From assembly GCA_035369865.1 (NCBI GenBank), contig DAOOVG010000004.1, positions 1 to 41,799 on the forward strand: DNA of 41,799 nucleotides, in the 5' to 3' direction. Position 1 is the first letter of the stretch. Each line of letters begins with the position of its first letter. Below the pieces are notes generated by a model. It saw only the letters and a program-made list of their open reading frames with translations, had not been told where the DNA came from and did not search any database. A program made the position numbers and the translations under genes. Positions 1-8,544 of this stretch are shown here, one piece after another. The DNA comes from MVYY01 sp035369865 (GTDB lineage Bacteria > Bacteroidota > Bacteroidia > Bacteroidales > Paludibacteraceae).

Positions 1-72
1 TAATTATAATTATCGCATTCAATAAATTATTCTTTACACATTTTTGGGATACTACTAAAAAATGATTTTTTA

Positions 73-1206
73 TTACTTTAAACTTATTATTAAAGGATGT
101 TGAATTTTTTCTGTAAATTGATATAATGCATTAAACCAATCATTATCAGTCGGATATTTCCATTTGTTCCATCCACCACCGAAATAATAAATAAAATTCT
201 CTCCCACCATATAATCAGAAATAAGTAAAGCATGTAAATTTTGAACTTTAGCCTCCTCGATTTTACAAGGGACAAAAACAGCTACATAATTTCGTCCTGA
301 GGAAACTTGATTATCAGAAACTGCATCTTCACAATAAGCAGCGATTCCTTTTTCAGCATTTAATAAAAGATTTCCTTTGTTGTCGTGCAAAACAATACCG
401 GCTGCCAATCCCATTTTTTCGTCTTTACCTTTATATATTACTTCAGCTTTATTAAGCAAAGAACCTGCATCGACAGTAATTGTTAAATCTTCTTGGTAAA
501 ATAAATCATTCACTTTTACTGAATCATAACTAAGAGTAAATTTAGAACGTAGTGGTCCACTGAAATGCAATTTATAACTATCAAAGTGTCCATCAATCCA
601 TAAAGAATCATTAACATATGGTGCAATTCCACCAGCACCTAAGGTATAACCCACTTTGTAACAATCTAAGCCTTTTCCATGATCAACATGATAGGAAAGG
701 CCTTTATTAAATTCATTGTAGTAAAAAGTATCTACTACTAACTCATCAGTGCATTTTAGCCAAAGGTCAACACCGTTACTTGGATTTTCGTCAGCTAGAG
801 CTGGACCATACATTCTGTAAGCGGCTAAATCGTTTTCCCAGGCAAAATCATCTTTGCGTTCTGGAACAAAACGAGCAAATGTTTTTGGTTTCACAGGAGT
901 AGGTTTACCCTTGACAAAATGATAAACAGTTTTTTGATTAGCTTTTACGTTTGCTTGAAAAATAAAGGCTTCTGCTTTCTTATTATCGTCGACAATAATT
1001 TGATATGGCACTTCTTCATTTTGTTCATTTTTAAGTATGTATGAAGCAGAATGATCGAAATGCTTTAAAATTTCTTGATTCTTAATTTCGACTATCTCAT
1101 TCTTTCTGTCAAATGACGTTGGATTAATTATTTCTATTGATTTTGGCAGAGAGCTACACGAAGCAAAAAACAAAACAATTAAAATAAAAAAAAGATTCCT
1201 ATTCAT
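73..1206 (-). CDS. DUF4861 family lipoprotein
   Basis: This encodes a predicted 377-residue exported lipoprotein. I chose the ATG at 1206 because it gives a clean lipoprotein signal: a charged start (MNR), a hydrophobic stretch and a lipobox ending FASC, with the lipidated cysteine at residue 17. The reading frame is open further upstream, but that part is not signal-like. The body, with stretches such as AYRMYGPAL and YFGGGWNKW, fits my recollection of the DUF4861 family, which has no established activity and is often found in Bacteroidota clusters for pectin or uronate breakdown. It lies 70 bases downstream of kduD on the same strand, so co-transcription with kduI and kduD is likely. A role in handling unsaturated uronates is inferred from neighbours only. 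Nothing terminator-like is obvious in the 72 bases beyond it. Confidence 0.75.
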   Translation of the reverse strand: MNRNLFFILIVLFFASCSSLPKSIEIINPTSFDRKNEIVEIKNQEILKHFDHSASYILKNEQNEEVPYQIIVDDNKKAEAFIFQANVKANQKTVYHFVKGKPTPVKPKTFARFVPERKDDFAWENDLAAYRMYGPALADENPSNGVDLWLKCTDELVVDTFYYNEFNKGLSYHVDHGKGLDCYKVGYTLGAGGIAPYVNDSLWIDGHFDSYKLHFSGPLRSKFTLSYDSVKVNDLFYQEDLTITVDAGSLLNKAEVIYKGKDEKMGLAAGIVLHDNKGNLLLNAEKGIAAYCEDAVSDNQVSSGRNYVAVFVPCKIEEAKVQNLHALLISDYMVGENFIYYFGGGWNKWKYPTDNDWFNALYQFTEKIQHPLIISLK

Positions 1207-1276
1207 ATTCAGATTTTTTAAAAGCCAATTAACTACTTTGATCAACAAAGAAATTAATTGGCTATATTTTAATTTA

Positions 1277-2056
1277 TTATGAAGGTTGTTTACCAAGATA
1301 TGCCAATATACCACCATCTACGTATAAGATGTGTCCATTAACAAAATCAGAAGCACTCGAAGCAAGAAATACAGCTGGACCTTGCAAATCTTCAGGTGTT
1401 CCCCAACGTGCCGCCGGAGTACGAGATATAATAAAATTATTGAAAGGATGACCATCTACTCGCAAAGGGGCTGTCTGTGGAGTAGTAATATAACCTGGTC
1501 CTATTCCGTTTACTTGAATGTTGTATTGACCCCATTCGCAAGCAAGATTTTTAGTTAACATTTTTAAACCTCCTTTAGCAGCAGTATAAGCAGAAACTGT
1601 TTCCCTTCCTAATTCGCTCATCATAGAACAAATATTAATAATTTTCCCTCCTCCTTTGTCAATCATTCCTGGAGCAACAGCTTTTGAAACGATAAAAGGT
1701 CCATTTAAATCTACATCAACTACCTGTTTAAAGTCAGCAGCACTCATTTCTAATGCTGGAATACGTTTAATAATTCCAGCATTGTTTACCAAAATATCAA
1801 TAACACCGACTTCTTTGGTAATTTTTTCAATGGCTTCATTTACAGCTTTTTCATTAGTTACATCAAATACATAGCCATGTGCTTTGATTCCATCTTTCTG
1901 ATAGGAAGTTAAGCCATTGTTAACTTTTTCTTCATTAATATCATTGAATACAATAGTAGCTCCTGCAGCGTAAAAAGCTTTTGCAATGGCATAGCCTATT
2001 CCATAAGAAGCACCAGTAATTAGTGCAATTTTCCCTGTTAAATCAAATTGATTCAT
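1277..2056 (-). CDS. kduD: 2-deoxy-D-gluconate 3-dehydrogenase type SDR (KduD)
   Basis: This is a 259-residue classical short-chain dehydrogenase/reductase. The cofactor motif TGASYGIG is at residues 14-21, NNAG at 91-94, and the catalytic Ser144, Tyr157 (YTAAK) and Lys161 are all present. KduD converts 3-deoxy-D-glycero-2,5-hexodiulosonate to 2-keto-3-deoxygluconate with NADH, the step after KduI in breakdown of unsaturated uronates from pectin or similar polymers. This family is often labelled gluconate 5-dehydrogenase in Bacteroidales; the kduI gene 99 bases upstream on the same strand makes the KduD reading more likely. The protein is cytoplasmic and of normal length. The ATG at 2056 directly precedes the MNQFDLTGK start typical of the family. 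Confidence 0.88.
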   Translation of the reverse strand: MNQFDLTGKIALITGASYGIGYAIAKAFYAAGATIVFNDINEEKVNNGLTSYQKDGIKAHGYVFDVTNEKAVNEAIEKITKEVGVIDILVNNAGIIKRIPALEMSAADFKQVVDVDLNGPFIVSKAVAPGMIDKGGGKIINICSMMSELGRETVSAYTAAKGGLKMLTKNLACEWGQYNIQVNGIGPGYITTPQTAPLRVDGHPFNNFIISRTPAARWGTPEDLQGPAVFLASSASDFVNGHILYVDGGILAYLGKQPS

Positions 2057-2155
2057 TTTTTTAATTTTTTTAAAGATTAAGTTTAAATATTTTACAAGAT
2101 TTTGTTCTTCATTGATAAAAATTGAAATTTAAAAAAAAAGTTTATTTCCAGAAAA

Positions 2156-2998
2156 TTATCGAAGATCCGTATTTTTGTAAAAATCCTGATCACCATAGTC
2201 CAGATTTTCACCTGCCATTCCCCAAATAAAAATATAGTTGCTTGTGGCAGCCGCTGAATGAATTGACCATTGTGGTGAAATAACAGCTTGTTCATTTTTC
2301 ATCCAGATGTGACGAGTTTCGTTGGGCTCTCCCATAAAATGACAGACAACTTCATTTTCAGGTACTTCGAAATAAAAATATGCTTCCATTCGCCTGCTAT
2401 GAGTATGGACTGGCATAGTATTCCATACGCTTCCTGGAGCAAGTTCTGTCATTCCCATTTGTAACTGGCAAGAATCAAGTACTTGAGATACAAGCATTTT
2501 ATTAATGTTCCTATGATTCGAACTTTCCATAGAACCCATTTCAGCTATTACAGCATTTGCTTTAGTAACTTTTTTGTCAGGATAGTTTTTATGGGCAAGT
2601 GTAGAATTGAAATAGAATTTTGCTGGGTTTGAAGGGTCTAAACTTTCAAAATAAACTTTCCTATTTCCTGCACCTAAATAAAGTGCTTCTTTATAATTCA
2701 ATTCAAAAACATTTCCATCAACGGAAATTTTGCCAGGTCCTCCTACATTAAACGTCCCGAATTCACGTCTCGAAAGAAAATATTCCGACTTTAACGGTTC
2801 AATGGTTTCCAGAGGAAGAATTTCATTTACTGGCATAGCACCTCCTATAATGATGCGGTCAAACAATGAATAGACCATATTCACTTCATCTTTTGAAAAA
2901 ATCTTTTCTACAAGGAACTCCTTTCTCAATCGAGAAGTGTCATAATTTTTTACATCTTGCGGGTGAGAAGCATACCTTATTTCATAATTTGTTTTCAT
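2156..2998 (-). CDS. kduI: 4-deoxy-L-threo-5-hexosulose-uronate ketol-isomerase (KduI)
   Basis: This is a 280-residue cupin-fold isomerase that converts 4-deoxy-L-threo-5-hexosulose uronate (DKI) to 3-deoxy-D-glycero-2,5-hexodiulosonate. The metal ligands are visible: His198 and His200 in MPVHTHSRRMEAY, Glu205 in the same motif, and His247 in QWSIHSAA. They are offset by two from the E. coli ligands 196, 198, 203 and 245, and the length is near the E. coli 278. It is the first gene of the minus-strand group kduI-kduD-DUF4861. A perfect -7 element lies about 100 bases upstream. The group lacks any visible polysaccharide lyase or hydrolase inside the window. Confidence 0.95.
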   Translation of the reverse strand: MKTNYEIRYASHPQDVKNYDTSRLRKEFLVEKIFSKDEVNMVYSLFDRIIIGGAMPVNEILPLETIEPLKSEYFLSRREFGTFNVGGPGKISVDGNVFELNYKEALYLGAGNRKVYFESLDPSNPAKFYFNSTLAHKNYPDKKVTKANAVIAEMGSMESSNHRNINKMLVSQVLDSCQLQMGMTELAPGSVWNTMPVHTHSRRMEAYFYFEVPENEVVCHFMGEPNETRHIWMKNEQAVISPQWSIHSAAATSNYIFIWGMAGENLDYGDQDFYKNTDLR

Positions 2999-3098
2999 AT
3001 GGGTAATATTTTAAATTTTTTGATAAAACGAAAGGTTATAAATAAAATTAATGTTGTCCTGAATTGATTTAAAAAAGAATACGAAATTTCCTTTTAAG

Positions 3099-3106
3099 CA
3101 AAGTTA
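3099..3106 (-). promoter_or_regulatory. Putative -7 element upstream of kduI
   Basis: The minus strand reads TAACTTTG, a perfect match to the Bacteroidota -7 consensus TAnnTTTG. No TTTG lies at the ideal 19-20 base distance; the nearest TTG is 24 bases away. It would give a leader of roughly 95 bases before kduI. Confidence 0.4.
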
Positions 3107-3188
3107 ATAAAAAAAGGAAGGTAAAAAGTGCAATTTTGTTCAAAAAAGGTGGAATAACTGTTTTTTTTCTTAATTTTTGATTAAAAAA

Positions 3189-3815
3189 CTATTTTATTTG
3201 TAGCAGCCAACCAAGATTTACCGAAAGATTGATATTGTTTGAAGTTTCAAAGTAATCTTTTTTACTGTTCGAAAATATGTCGCTTAAGCTATAATTGAAT
3301 CGTGTATCAAATTGGAAAATGTTTTTTTTCACTTTAAAAAGCATACCGAGTCCACCGCAAATGCCATAATCAAAAGGATGCTGTACTTTCGTAATATGTT
3401 GCGTTTCAGTTGAATTTGCTGAAAGATTTTTTAGTACATTTTCAGATAACAAATAACTTATTTTAGGACCTAAATTAATAAAAAAACGACTGCTATTTCC
3501 AAAATAGATATGAGTCAAAAAAGGAAGTTCAATGTAATTTAATTGTTTGGCGTAAATATTTCCTTTTTCTTTCCATCCCCGTTGGAAAAAATTTAACTCT
3601 GCTTGTACTCCAACGTTTTTTTCATCAATGTATCTGAAAACAATTCCTCCATTGTAGCCTAATAAAATTTCCTGTTCTACAGAAGGAGAAAAATGTATCA
3701 TGGAAGCTGAGACTCCATGACTTGTCCCCAGGTATATTTCAGGTTGGTCTAATCGACTTTGCGAAAAAACAATTACTGGGATAATTAGTAAAATTAAAAG
3801 ATAAAGTTTTTTCAT
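3189..3815 (-). CDS. PorT-like outer-membrane beta-barrel protein
   Basis: This is a 208-residue exported protein with a signal peptide (MKKLYLLILLIIPVIVFSQ) followed by alternating polar and hydrophobic strands typical of the small outer-membrane beta-barrel family (OMP_b-brl_2 / PorT-like). Strand-like segments include GGIVFRYIDEKNVGVQAELNF, GLGMLFKVKKNIFQFDTRFNY, and a last strand that ends in LLQIK. Its start lies only 3 bases past the stop of the LysM gene, so the two are almost certainly co-transcribed and probably act together at the outer membrane or periplasm. The specific function is unknown. The protein does not carry an OmpA-like peptidoglycan-binding domain; that role may be played by the LysM partner, which is inference. 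Confidence 0.75.
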   Translation of the reverse strand: MKKLYLLILLIIPVIVFSQSRLDQPEIYLGTSHGVSASMIHFSPSVEQEILLGYNGGIVFRYIDEKNVGVQAELNFFQRGWKEKGNIYAKQLNYIELPFLTHIYFGNSSRFFINLGPKISYLLSENVLKNLSANSTETQHITKVQHPFDYGICGGLGMLFKVKKNIFQFDTRFNYSLSDIFSNSKKDYFETSNNINLSVNLGWLLQIK

Positions 3816-3818
3816 AAA

Positions 3819-5645
3819 TTACTTGAAATTCCTTTCGCCCCAATAAAGTTGAACATTGATAAAGCCTGATTTTTTGGAGTTACGTTGAAAATTAAAATCA
3901 GATTGTAATCCTTCGGTATAAGTAAGGGAATTTAATTGAGTATTTAAACTGTTACCATATAGATGCAAAGTTGGAAGAAAACAATTCATTAAATCATATC
4001 CCAGAAGATCGTAGCGAGGCAATTTCGAAGTTATTTCCCAGTTGAAAAAACGATTGAATTCATCTTCATATTCCTTCAATTTTTCAGTATCTATGTCAGG
4101 TTTAAAAGGAGCCACATAAAAACCCTTAAGTTTTTGAATATTAGAATTATTTCCCCAACTGTATTCTTCATACAAAATAATGTTATATTTATCATTAATA
4201 TTCAGTAAATCTAATAAATAGGGATTCACTCCTGATATATTGTCTGTATTGAAAAATATCAGATTATCAACATCCTTTTTTAATATGTTCTCTATTGAGG
4301 AAGATTTGGAGGAAAGAGAAAAAACTGTAAATTTTTTGTGATTGTTGGCTAACATTTCCTTAAATTCTTCCATTAACTGGTAGTTGTCATTTAAAATGTT
4401 AATATCAGGAATTTCAGCAAAAATAATATTTGGATTTTTAAATTTCTCATAAAGTTTATCGTATAAAAACTTCAGTTTTACATTTCTGTTGTTAGGATTG
4501 AATTGAAATACATAAGGATTGTAAACAACGTCGTAAACTTTTGAAGAAAAAGGTATTAAATTATTAATTTTATTTTTTAGAGCAAACTCCGTTACGTAAG
4601 AAACCTGAGTGCTATAAGCAGGCCCTACAATCAAATCTACGTTTTTAAGTTCTGGCTGAGAAAGAATTTTTTTTATTTTTTCTTCTGATTTTTCAGTATC
4701 ATAAGTAAATATTTCCATTGAAATATTCTTTTCCTTCCCTTTTTTAACAGCCAACAAGCTTCCTGCGTAAAAGTCAATAAAGTTTTCACGACTTAATTGC
4801 GATTTAGTATCATTGAGCATAAAAGGCAGGAGAAAAGCAATCTTAATGATTTTTTCTTGTTTGCTAACCGTTTCTCCTTCACTTGTTGCCTCTTGCATAA
4901 TTTTTTCAGTAGTTGCAAGTTGATTTAAGTCCGGTTGAATATTTAAAACCGGAATTTTTAGTTTACTTCCCGCTTTTAAAATTTCAGCCGAAGAAGGATT
5001 GTATTTTATAATGTCAATTACTTCAACATTATATTTTCGGCTAATGGAATATAAAGTTTCACCTGCTTCAACCAAATGAATAAAATAAACACTATCCCCT
5101 TTTTGTATTTTTTCAGGTTCTGTATAATTATTTTTTTCAAGCGTATCTGTTTTGATTATTTTTTCTGATTCTTTGTTTTTTTTAGGTATAAATAATACAT
5201 CGCCTTCACGTAAACCTTTTTCAACCTGCGGATTAAATTTTATAATTTCTTCCTGGCTTACGTTATAGAGGCGGCTGATACCGAAAAGTGTTTGTTTTTT
5301 TTCTACTTTATACTGAATAAATTGAATGGTTGAAGTTGTAGAGCTATCTGTTCGATGGTTATAAGAAGATTGTTCTTTTTCTAAATTTGTTTTTTTTACC
5401 GGGATTAAAATAATTTGCCCAGCTTTTAGACCGTTTTCGATAGAAGGATTGGCTTTGAGAATTTCCTCTTGCGTGATGCCAAATTTTTTGCTGATAGCAT
5501 AAGTTCCCTCAGCAGGTTCCACAGTGTAAAGATAATATTCAATATCATTAATGATTTTAATTGGATATTCATTATTTTGACTAAACAAGTGATAAAAAGA
5601 TAATAAAAACAGAAATACCAATAAACTGAATAAATTTTTCTTCAT
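3819..5645 (-). CDS. Triple-LysM protein fused to a type 1 periplasmic-binding domain
   Basis: This is a 608-residue exported protein. After a signal peptide (about residues 1-22, ending LFSQ) come three LysM repeats at roughly 38-83, 110-155 and 188-233, each with the pattern of G/Q-TL-Y/F-x-IS, an NP turn and a closing IP. A linker follows, then from about 267 to the end a domain resembling type 1 periplasmic binding proteins of amino-acid ABC transporters (start IKIAFLLPFM, later VDLIVGPAYS). LysM repeats bind peptidoglycan, so the protein is probably fixed to the wall while its binding domain senses or holds a ligand. No permease or ATPase gene is nearby, so a transport role is doubtful. 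It is the first gene of an operon with the beta-barrel gene and has a well-formed promoter. The ligand is unknown. Confidence 0.85.
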   Translation of the reverse strand: MKKNLFSLLVFLFLLSFYHLFSQNNEYPIKIINDIEYYLYTVEPAEGTYAISKKFGITQEEILKANPSIENGLKAGQIILIPVKKTNLEKEQSSYNHRTDSSTTSTIQFIQYKVEKKQTLFGISRLYNVSQEEIIKFNPQVEKGLREGDVLFIPKKNKESEKIIKTDTLEKNNYTEPEKIQKGDSVYFIHLVEAGETLYSISRKYNVEVIDIIKYNPSSAEILKAGSKLKIPVLNIQPDLNQLATTEKIMQEATSEGETVSKQEKIIKIAFLLPFMLNDTKSQLSRENFIDFYAGSLLAVKKGKEKNISMEIFTYDTEKSEEKIKKILSQPELKNVDLIVGPAYSTQVSYVTEFALKNKINNLIPFSSKVYDVVYNPYVFQFNPNNRNVKLKFLYDKLYEKFKNPNIIFAEIPDINILNDNYQLMEEFKEMLANNHKKFTVFSLSSKSSSIENILKKDVDNLIFFNTDNISGVNPYLLDLLNINDKYNIILYEEYSWGNNSNIQKLKGFYVAPFKPDIDTEKLKEYEDEFNRFFNWEITSKLPRYDLLGYDLMNCFLPTLHLYGNSLNTQLNSLTYTEGLQSDFNFQRNSKKSGFINVQLYWGERNFK

Positions 5646-5724
5646 GACGGTATTTTGATGGTTTTTTATTCTTAAGCTTGAAAAATAATAAAACGTGAAA
5701 TGTTTGGTTAATAATATACTTTTG

Positions 5725-5756
5725 CAAAATTACATGAAAATCGAAGTATTTCCAAA
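5725..5756 (-). promoter_or_regulatory. Promoter of the LysM / beta-barrel operon
   Basis: On the minus strand TTTG (plus 5753-5756) and TAATTTTG (plus 5725-5732) are separated by 20 bases, matching both halves of the Bacteroidota housekeeping promoter. The predicted leader is about 70 bases. Confidence 0.7.
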
Positions 5757-6477
5757 CGCGTGAAAATAAAAATCAATGTCACAATAACTTGAGCGACTTA
5801 CCATACGATGATAAAATCATAAATATTTACCTTATATGGATAACCAGTTGCAGTGATGCAACATCCGTTTCAGTAAATATGTTCCCAATAAGGAAAACAA
5901 GGTATCGGTGCACAAAGTTATTGAAGATATTTCTTCAAATGGTTTTTTCAATATTTTTTGAAGTTCTTTAACTTTGTGGTGAAATATTAAACGATAGTAC
6001 TCCATAATAAGCAAAATAAACAACTGTCTTTACCGACAACGAAAGCTTTTTATTTTCCTATGTTCCTGATTTTCAAAAATGAAGACGGATACTTTAGCTT
6101 TGCTTTTTGCAGGATCAAAATTGCCAATAGCTTTATTATCAAAATAATAGGCTATACAATTTTAAGAATAAGCTATTGATTTATTTATCGAAGAAAGATA
6201 AACATTTTTGTTCTCAACTTGATATTGAGAAAAAATCACATTGGTAATGAAACCTCAATTTTTCGAACCTTCTGAATCTTGAAATTGTCACTGAAACGAT
6301 GTTGATGACATTCAGCCACAATGAATTAATTTTTTAGTAAATTGTTATGTTAAAGCGGTCAACTTATTTCAGGCATTGATAAAAAAATCAAAATCTTATA
6401 ATTAAATCGTTTGATAAAAATTCATCAAAATAGTTATAGAAGCAATATTTTTATTTTTAAATATCCCAGAAATTTCT
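5757..6477. other. Gene-free stretch with fragmentary coding traces
   Basis: No intact gene is visible in about 700 bases. Around 5780-5960 on the plus strand, short readable pieces in two frames (SDLPYDDKI..IYL, then CSDAT, then YVPNKENKVSVHKVIEDI) recall the N-terminal part of ISL3-type transposases (DLP..., C-x-x-x-C, then F-x-E-x-x-P). Around 6078-6145 another piece reads TDTLALLFAGSKLPIALLSK. The matches are loose and interrupted by stops and frame changes. I read the stretch as probably decayed, possibly from a transposase; a non-coding origin cannot be excluded. Confidence 0.25.
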
Positions 6478-6485
6478 TATTTTTG
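6478..6485 (+). promoter_or_regulatory. Putative -7 element upstream of parE
   Basis: TATTTTTG matches TAnnTTTG. No TTTG lies at the expected upstream distance. The leader would be about 130 bases. Confidence 0.35.
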
Positions 6486-6620
6486 TACAAATAATCAGAG
6501 TTAGATTTGCTCTGAAACAAGAATTACTATCATCTTAAATTTAAAAATCAGCTTCAATAAAATAATTTTTTAAAGAGAATTTTTAAAATTCAAGAGATTG
6601 TTTTTGATTTTTTAATCAAT

Positions 6621-8492
6621 ATGGAAGAAATTTTAGAAAAAGATTTGTTGGTTGATTACGGCGATAGCACCATTGTCACGCTGGAAGGTTTGGAACATGT
6701 TCGTCGTCGTCCAGGAATGTATATTGGTAAACTCGGCGATGGTTCACACCCTGATGATGGAATTTATGTTCTGTTGAAAGAGGTTTTGGACAACAGTATT
6801 GATGAATTCAGAATGGGCGCAGGTAAAACCATTGAAGTTCAAATTCAAGACGGCGTAGTGCAAGTACGCGATTATGGACGTGGAATTCCGTTAGGAAAAA
6901 TGATAGAAGCTATTTCTGTAATGAATACGGGTGGTAAATACGATTCTAAGGCTTTTAAAAAGTCGGTTGGTTTGAATGGTGTTGGTAGCAAAGCTGTCAA
7001 TGCACTTTCTTCTACTTTTATTGTTCAGAGCTTTAGAGAAGGTCAGTCTCGCCGGGCAGAATTTACACAAGGGAAACTGGTAAGTGATAGCGGAATCATC
7101 CCTGACGAAGGTGAACGTGGCACTTTAACCATTTTCGTTCCTGACCGAGCCATGTTCGATGGATACGTTTATAAAGAAGAGTTTGTAGAAGCCATGTTGC
7201 GTAACTATGCTTATCTAAATACTGGGCTTACTCTTGTTTTTAATGGAAAAAAAATTTCTTCTCGCAATGGTTTGAGTGATTTGCTGAATGAAAATTTAAC
7301 TTCTCAACCACTTTATCCTATTATTCATCTTATAGGCGAAGATATTGAAATTGCTTTTACGCATACCAATCAATATGGCGAAGAATATTATTCTTTTGTA
7401 AATGGTCAGCATACTACACAGGGAGGAACTCATCAAAGTGCTTTTCGTGAAGCAGTAGCACGTACCATCAAGGAATTTTATTCTAAAAATATGGAGTTGG
7501 CTGATGTTCGAAACGGTATTGTAGCAGCTATAGCCATAAGTGTTGAAGAACCTGTATTCGAATCGCAAACAAAGACCAAGCTTGGCTCTCGGGACATGGC
7601 TCCAAATGGTATTTCTATCAATAAATTTATTTCTGATTTTGTTAAAAAGGAACTGGATAATTATTTGCACCGTAATCCTGAAACGGCAGATATTTTATTC
7701 CAGAAAATTCAGGAATCAGAAAAAGAAAGGAAAGCCATTGCCGGCATAACCAAAATAGCACGTGAACGGGCAAAAAAAGTCAGCCTGCATAATCGAAAAT
7801 TACGCGATTGTCGGATTCATTATAACGATACAAAAGGAAATACAGAAGAATCATGTATTTTTATTACAGAAGGCGATTCGGCAAGCGGTTCTATTACCAA
7901 AAGCAGAGATGCCAATACGCAGGCTGTTTTCAGCTTGAGAGGCAAACCTTTAAATTGCTATGGACTGACCAAGAAAATTGTTTATGAAAATGAAGAATTT
8001 AATCTATTGCAAGCGGCTTTAAATATTGAAGATGGCATTGAAGGACTACGTTACAATAAAATTATCCTTGCTACTGATGCGGATGTAGATGGAATGCACA
8101 TTCGCCTGCTGTTGATTACTTTTTTCCTTCAATTTTTTCCTGAACTCATCAAAAAAGGACATTTATATATTCTTCAAACACCACTTTTCAGAGTAAGAAA
8201 TAAAAAAGAAACAATTTATTGCTATTCAGAAGAAGAAAAAAAAGTTGCCATTACTCGTTTGGGTGACCAAGTAGAAATAACGCGATTCAAAGGATTAGGT
8301 GAAATTTCTCCTGATGAATTTAAGAATTTCATTGGCGAAGATATACGGTTGGAACGGGTAACACTTAAAAAGGAAGATGCTTCTGCTGCATTATTGGAAT
8401 TTTATATGGGAAAAAACACTTCTGAACGTCAAAACTTTATCATTGAAAACCTGAAAATTGAAGAGGAAAATGTGGAAATAGAAGAAATGTAA
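6621..8492 (+). CDS. parE: DNA topoisomerase IV subunit B (ParE-type)
   Basis: This is a 623-residue type IIA topoisomerase ATPase subunit. The N-terminal GHKL ATPase domain shows EVLDNSIDE with the catalytic Glu, DYGRGIP, and GLNGVGSKAVNAL. The C-terminal TOPRIM domain shows TEGDSASGS near residue 416 and the metal-binding DADVDGMHI near 485. It forms a tetramer with the A subunit and separates linked daughter chromosomes using ATP. The length (about 620) and the RRRPGMYIG start fit the ParE-like B subunit of Bacteroidota better than GyrB, which is usually longer. No A-subunit gene is adjacent: the next gene is a methyltransferase. Confidence 0.87.
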   Translation: MEEILEKDLLVDYGDSTIVTLEGLEHVRRRPGMYIGKLGDGSHPDDGIYVLLKEVLDNSIDEFRMGAGKTIEVQIQDGVVQVRDYGRGIPLGKMIEAISVMNTGGKYDSKAFKKSVGLNGVGSKAVNALSSTFIVQSFREGQSRRAEFTQGKLVSDSGIIPDEGERGTLTIFVPDRAMFDGYVYKEEFVEAMLRNYAYLNTGLTLVFNGKKISSRNGLSDLLNENLTSQPLYPIIHLIGEDIEIAFTHTNQYGEEYYSFVNGQHTTQGGTHQSAFREAVARTIKEFYSKNMELADVRNGIVAAIAISVEEPVFESQTKTKLGSRDMAPNGISINKFISDFVKKELDNYLHRNPETADILFQKIQESEKERKAIAGITKIARERAKKVSLHNRKLRDCRIHYNDTKGNTEESCIFITEGDSASGSITKSRDANTQAVFSLRGKPLNCYGLTKKIVYENEEFNLLQAALNIEDGIEGLRYNKIILATDADVDGMHIRLLLITFFLQFFPELIKKGHLYILQTPLFRVRNKKETIYCYSEEEKKVAITRLGDQVEITRFKGLGEISPDEFKNFIGEDIRLERVTLKKEDASAALLEFYMGKNTSERQNFIIENLKIEEENVEIEEM

Positions 8493-8544
8493 TTCTCTTC
8501 TCATTTTTGTAGAATTTTTTTGATTTAATTTGTACGATAAATAA

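Noticed and set aside
1331..1874. Open frames on the plus strand opposite kduD
   Set aside because: They are antisense shadows of a clear short-chain dehydrogenase gene and show no start context or family.
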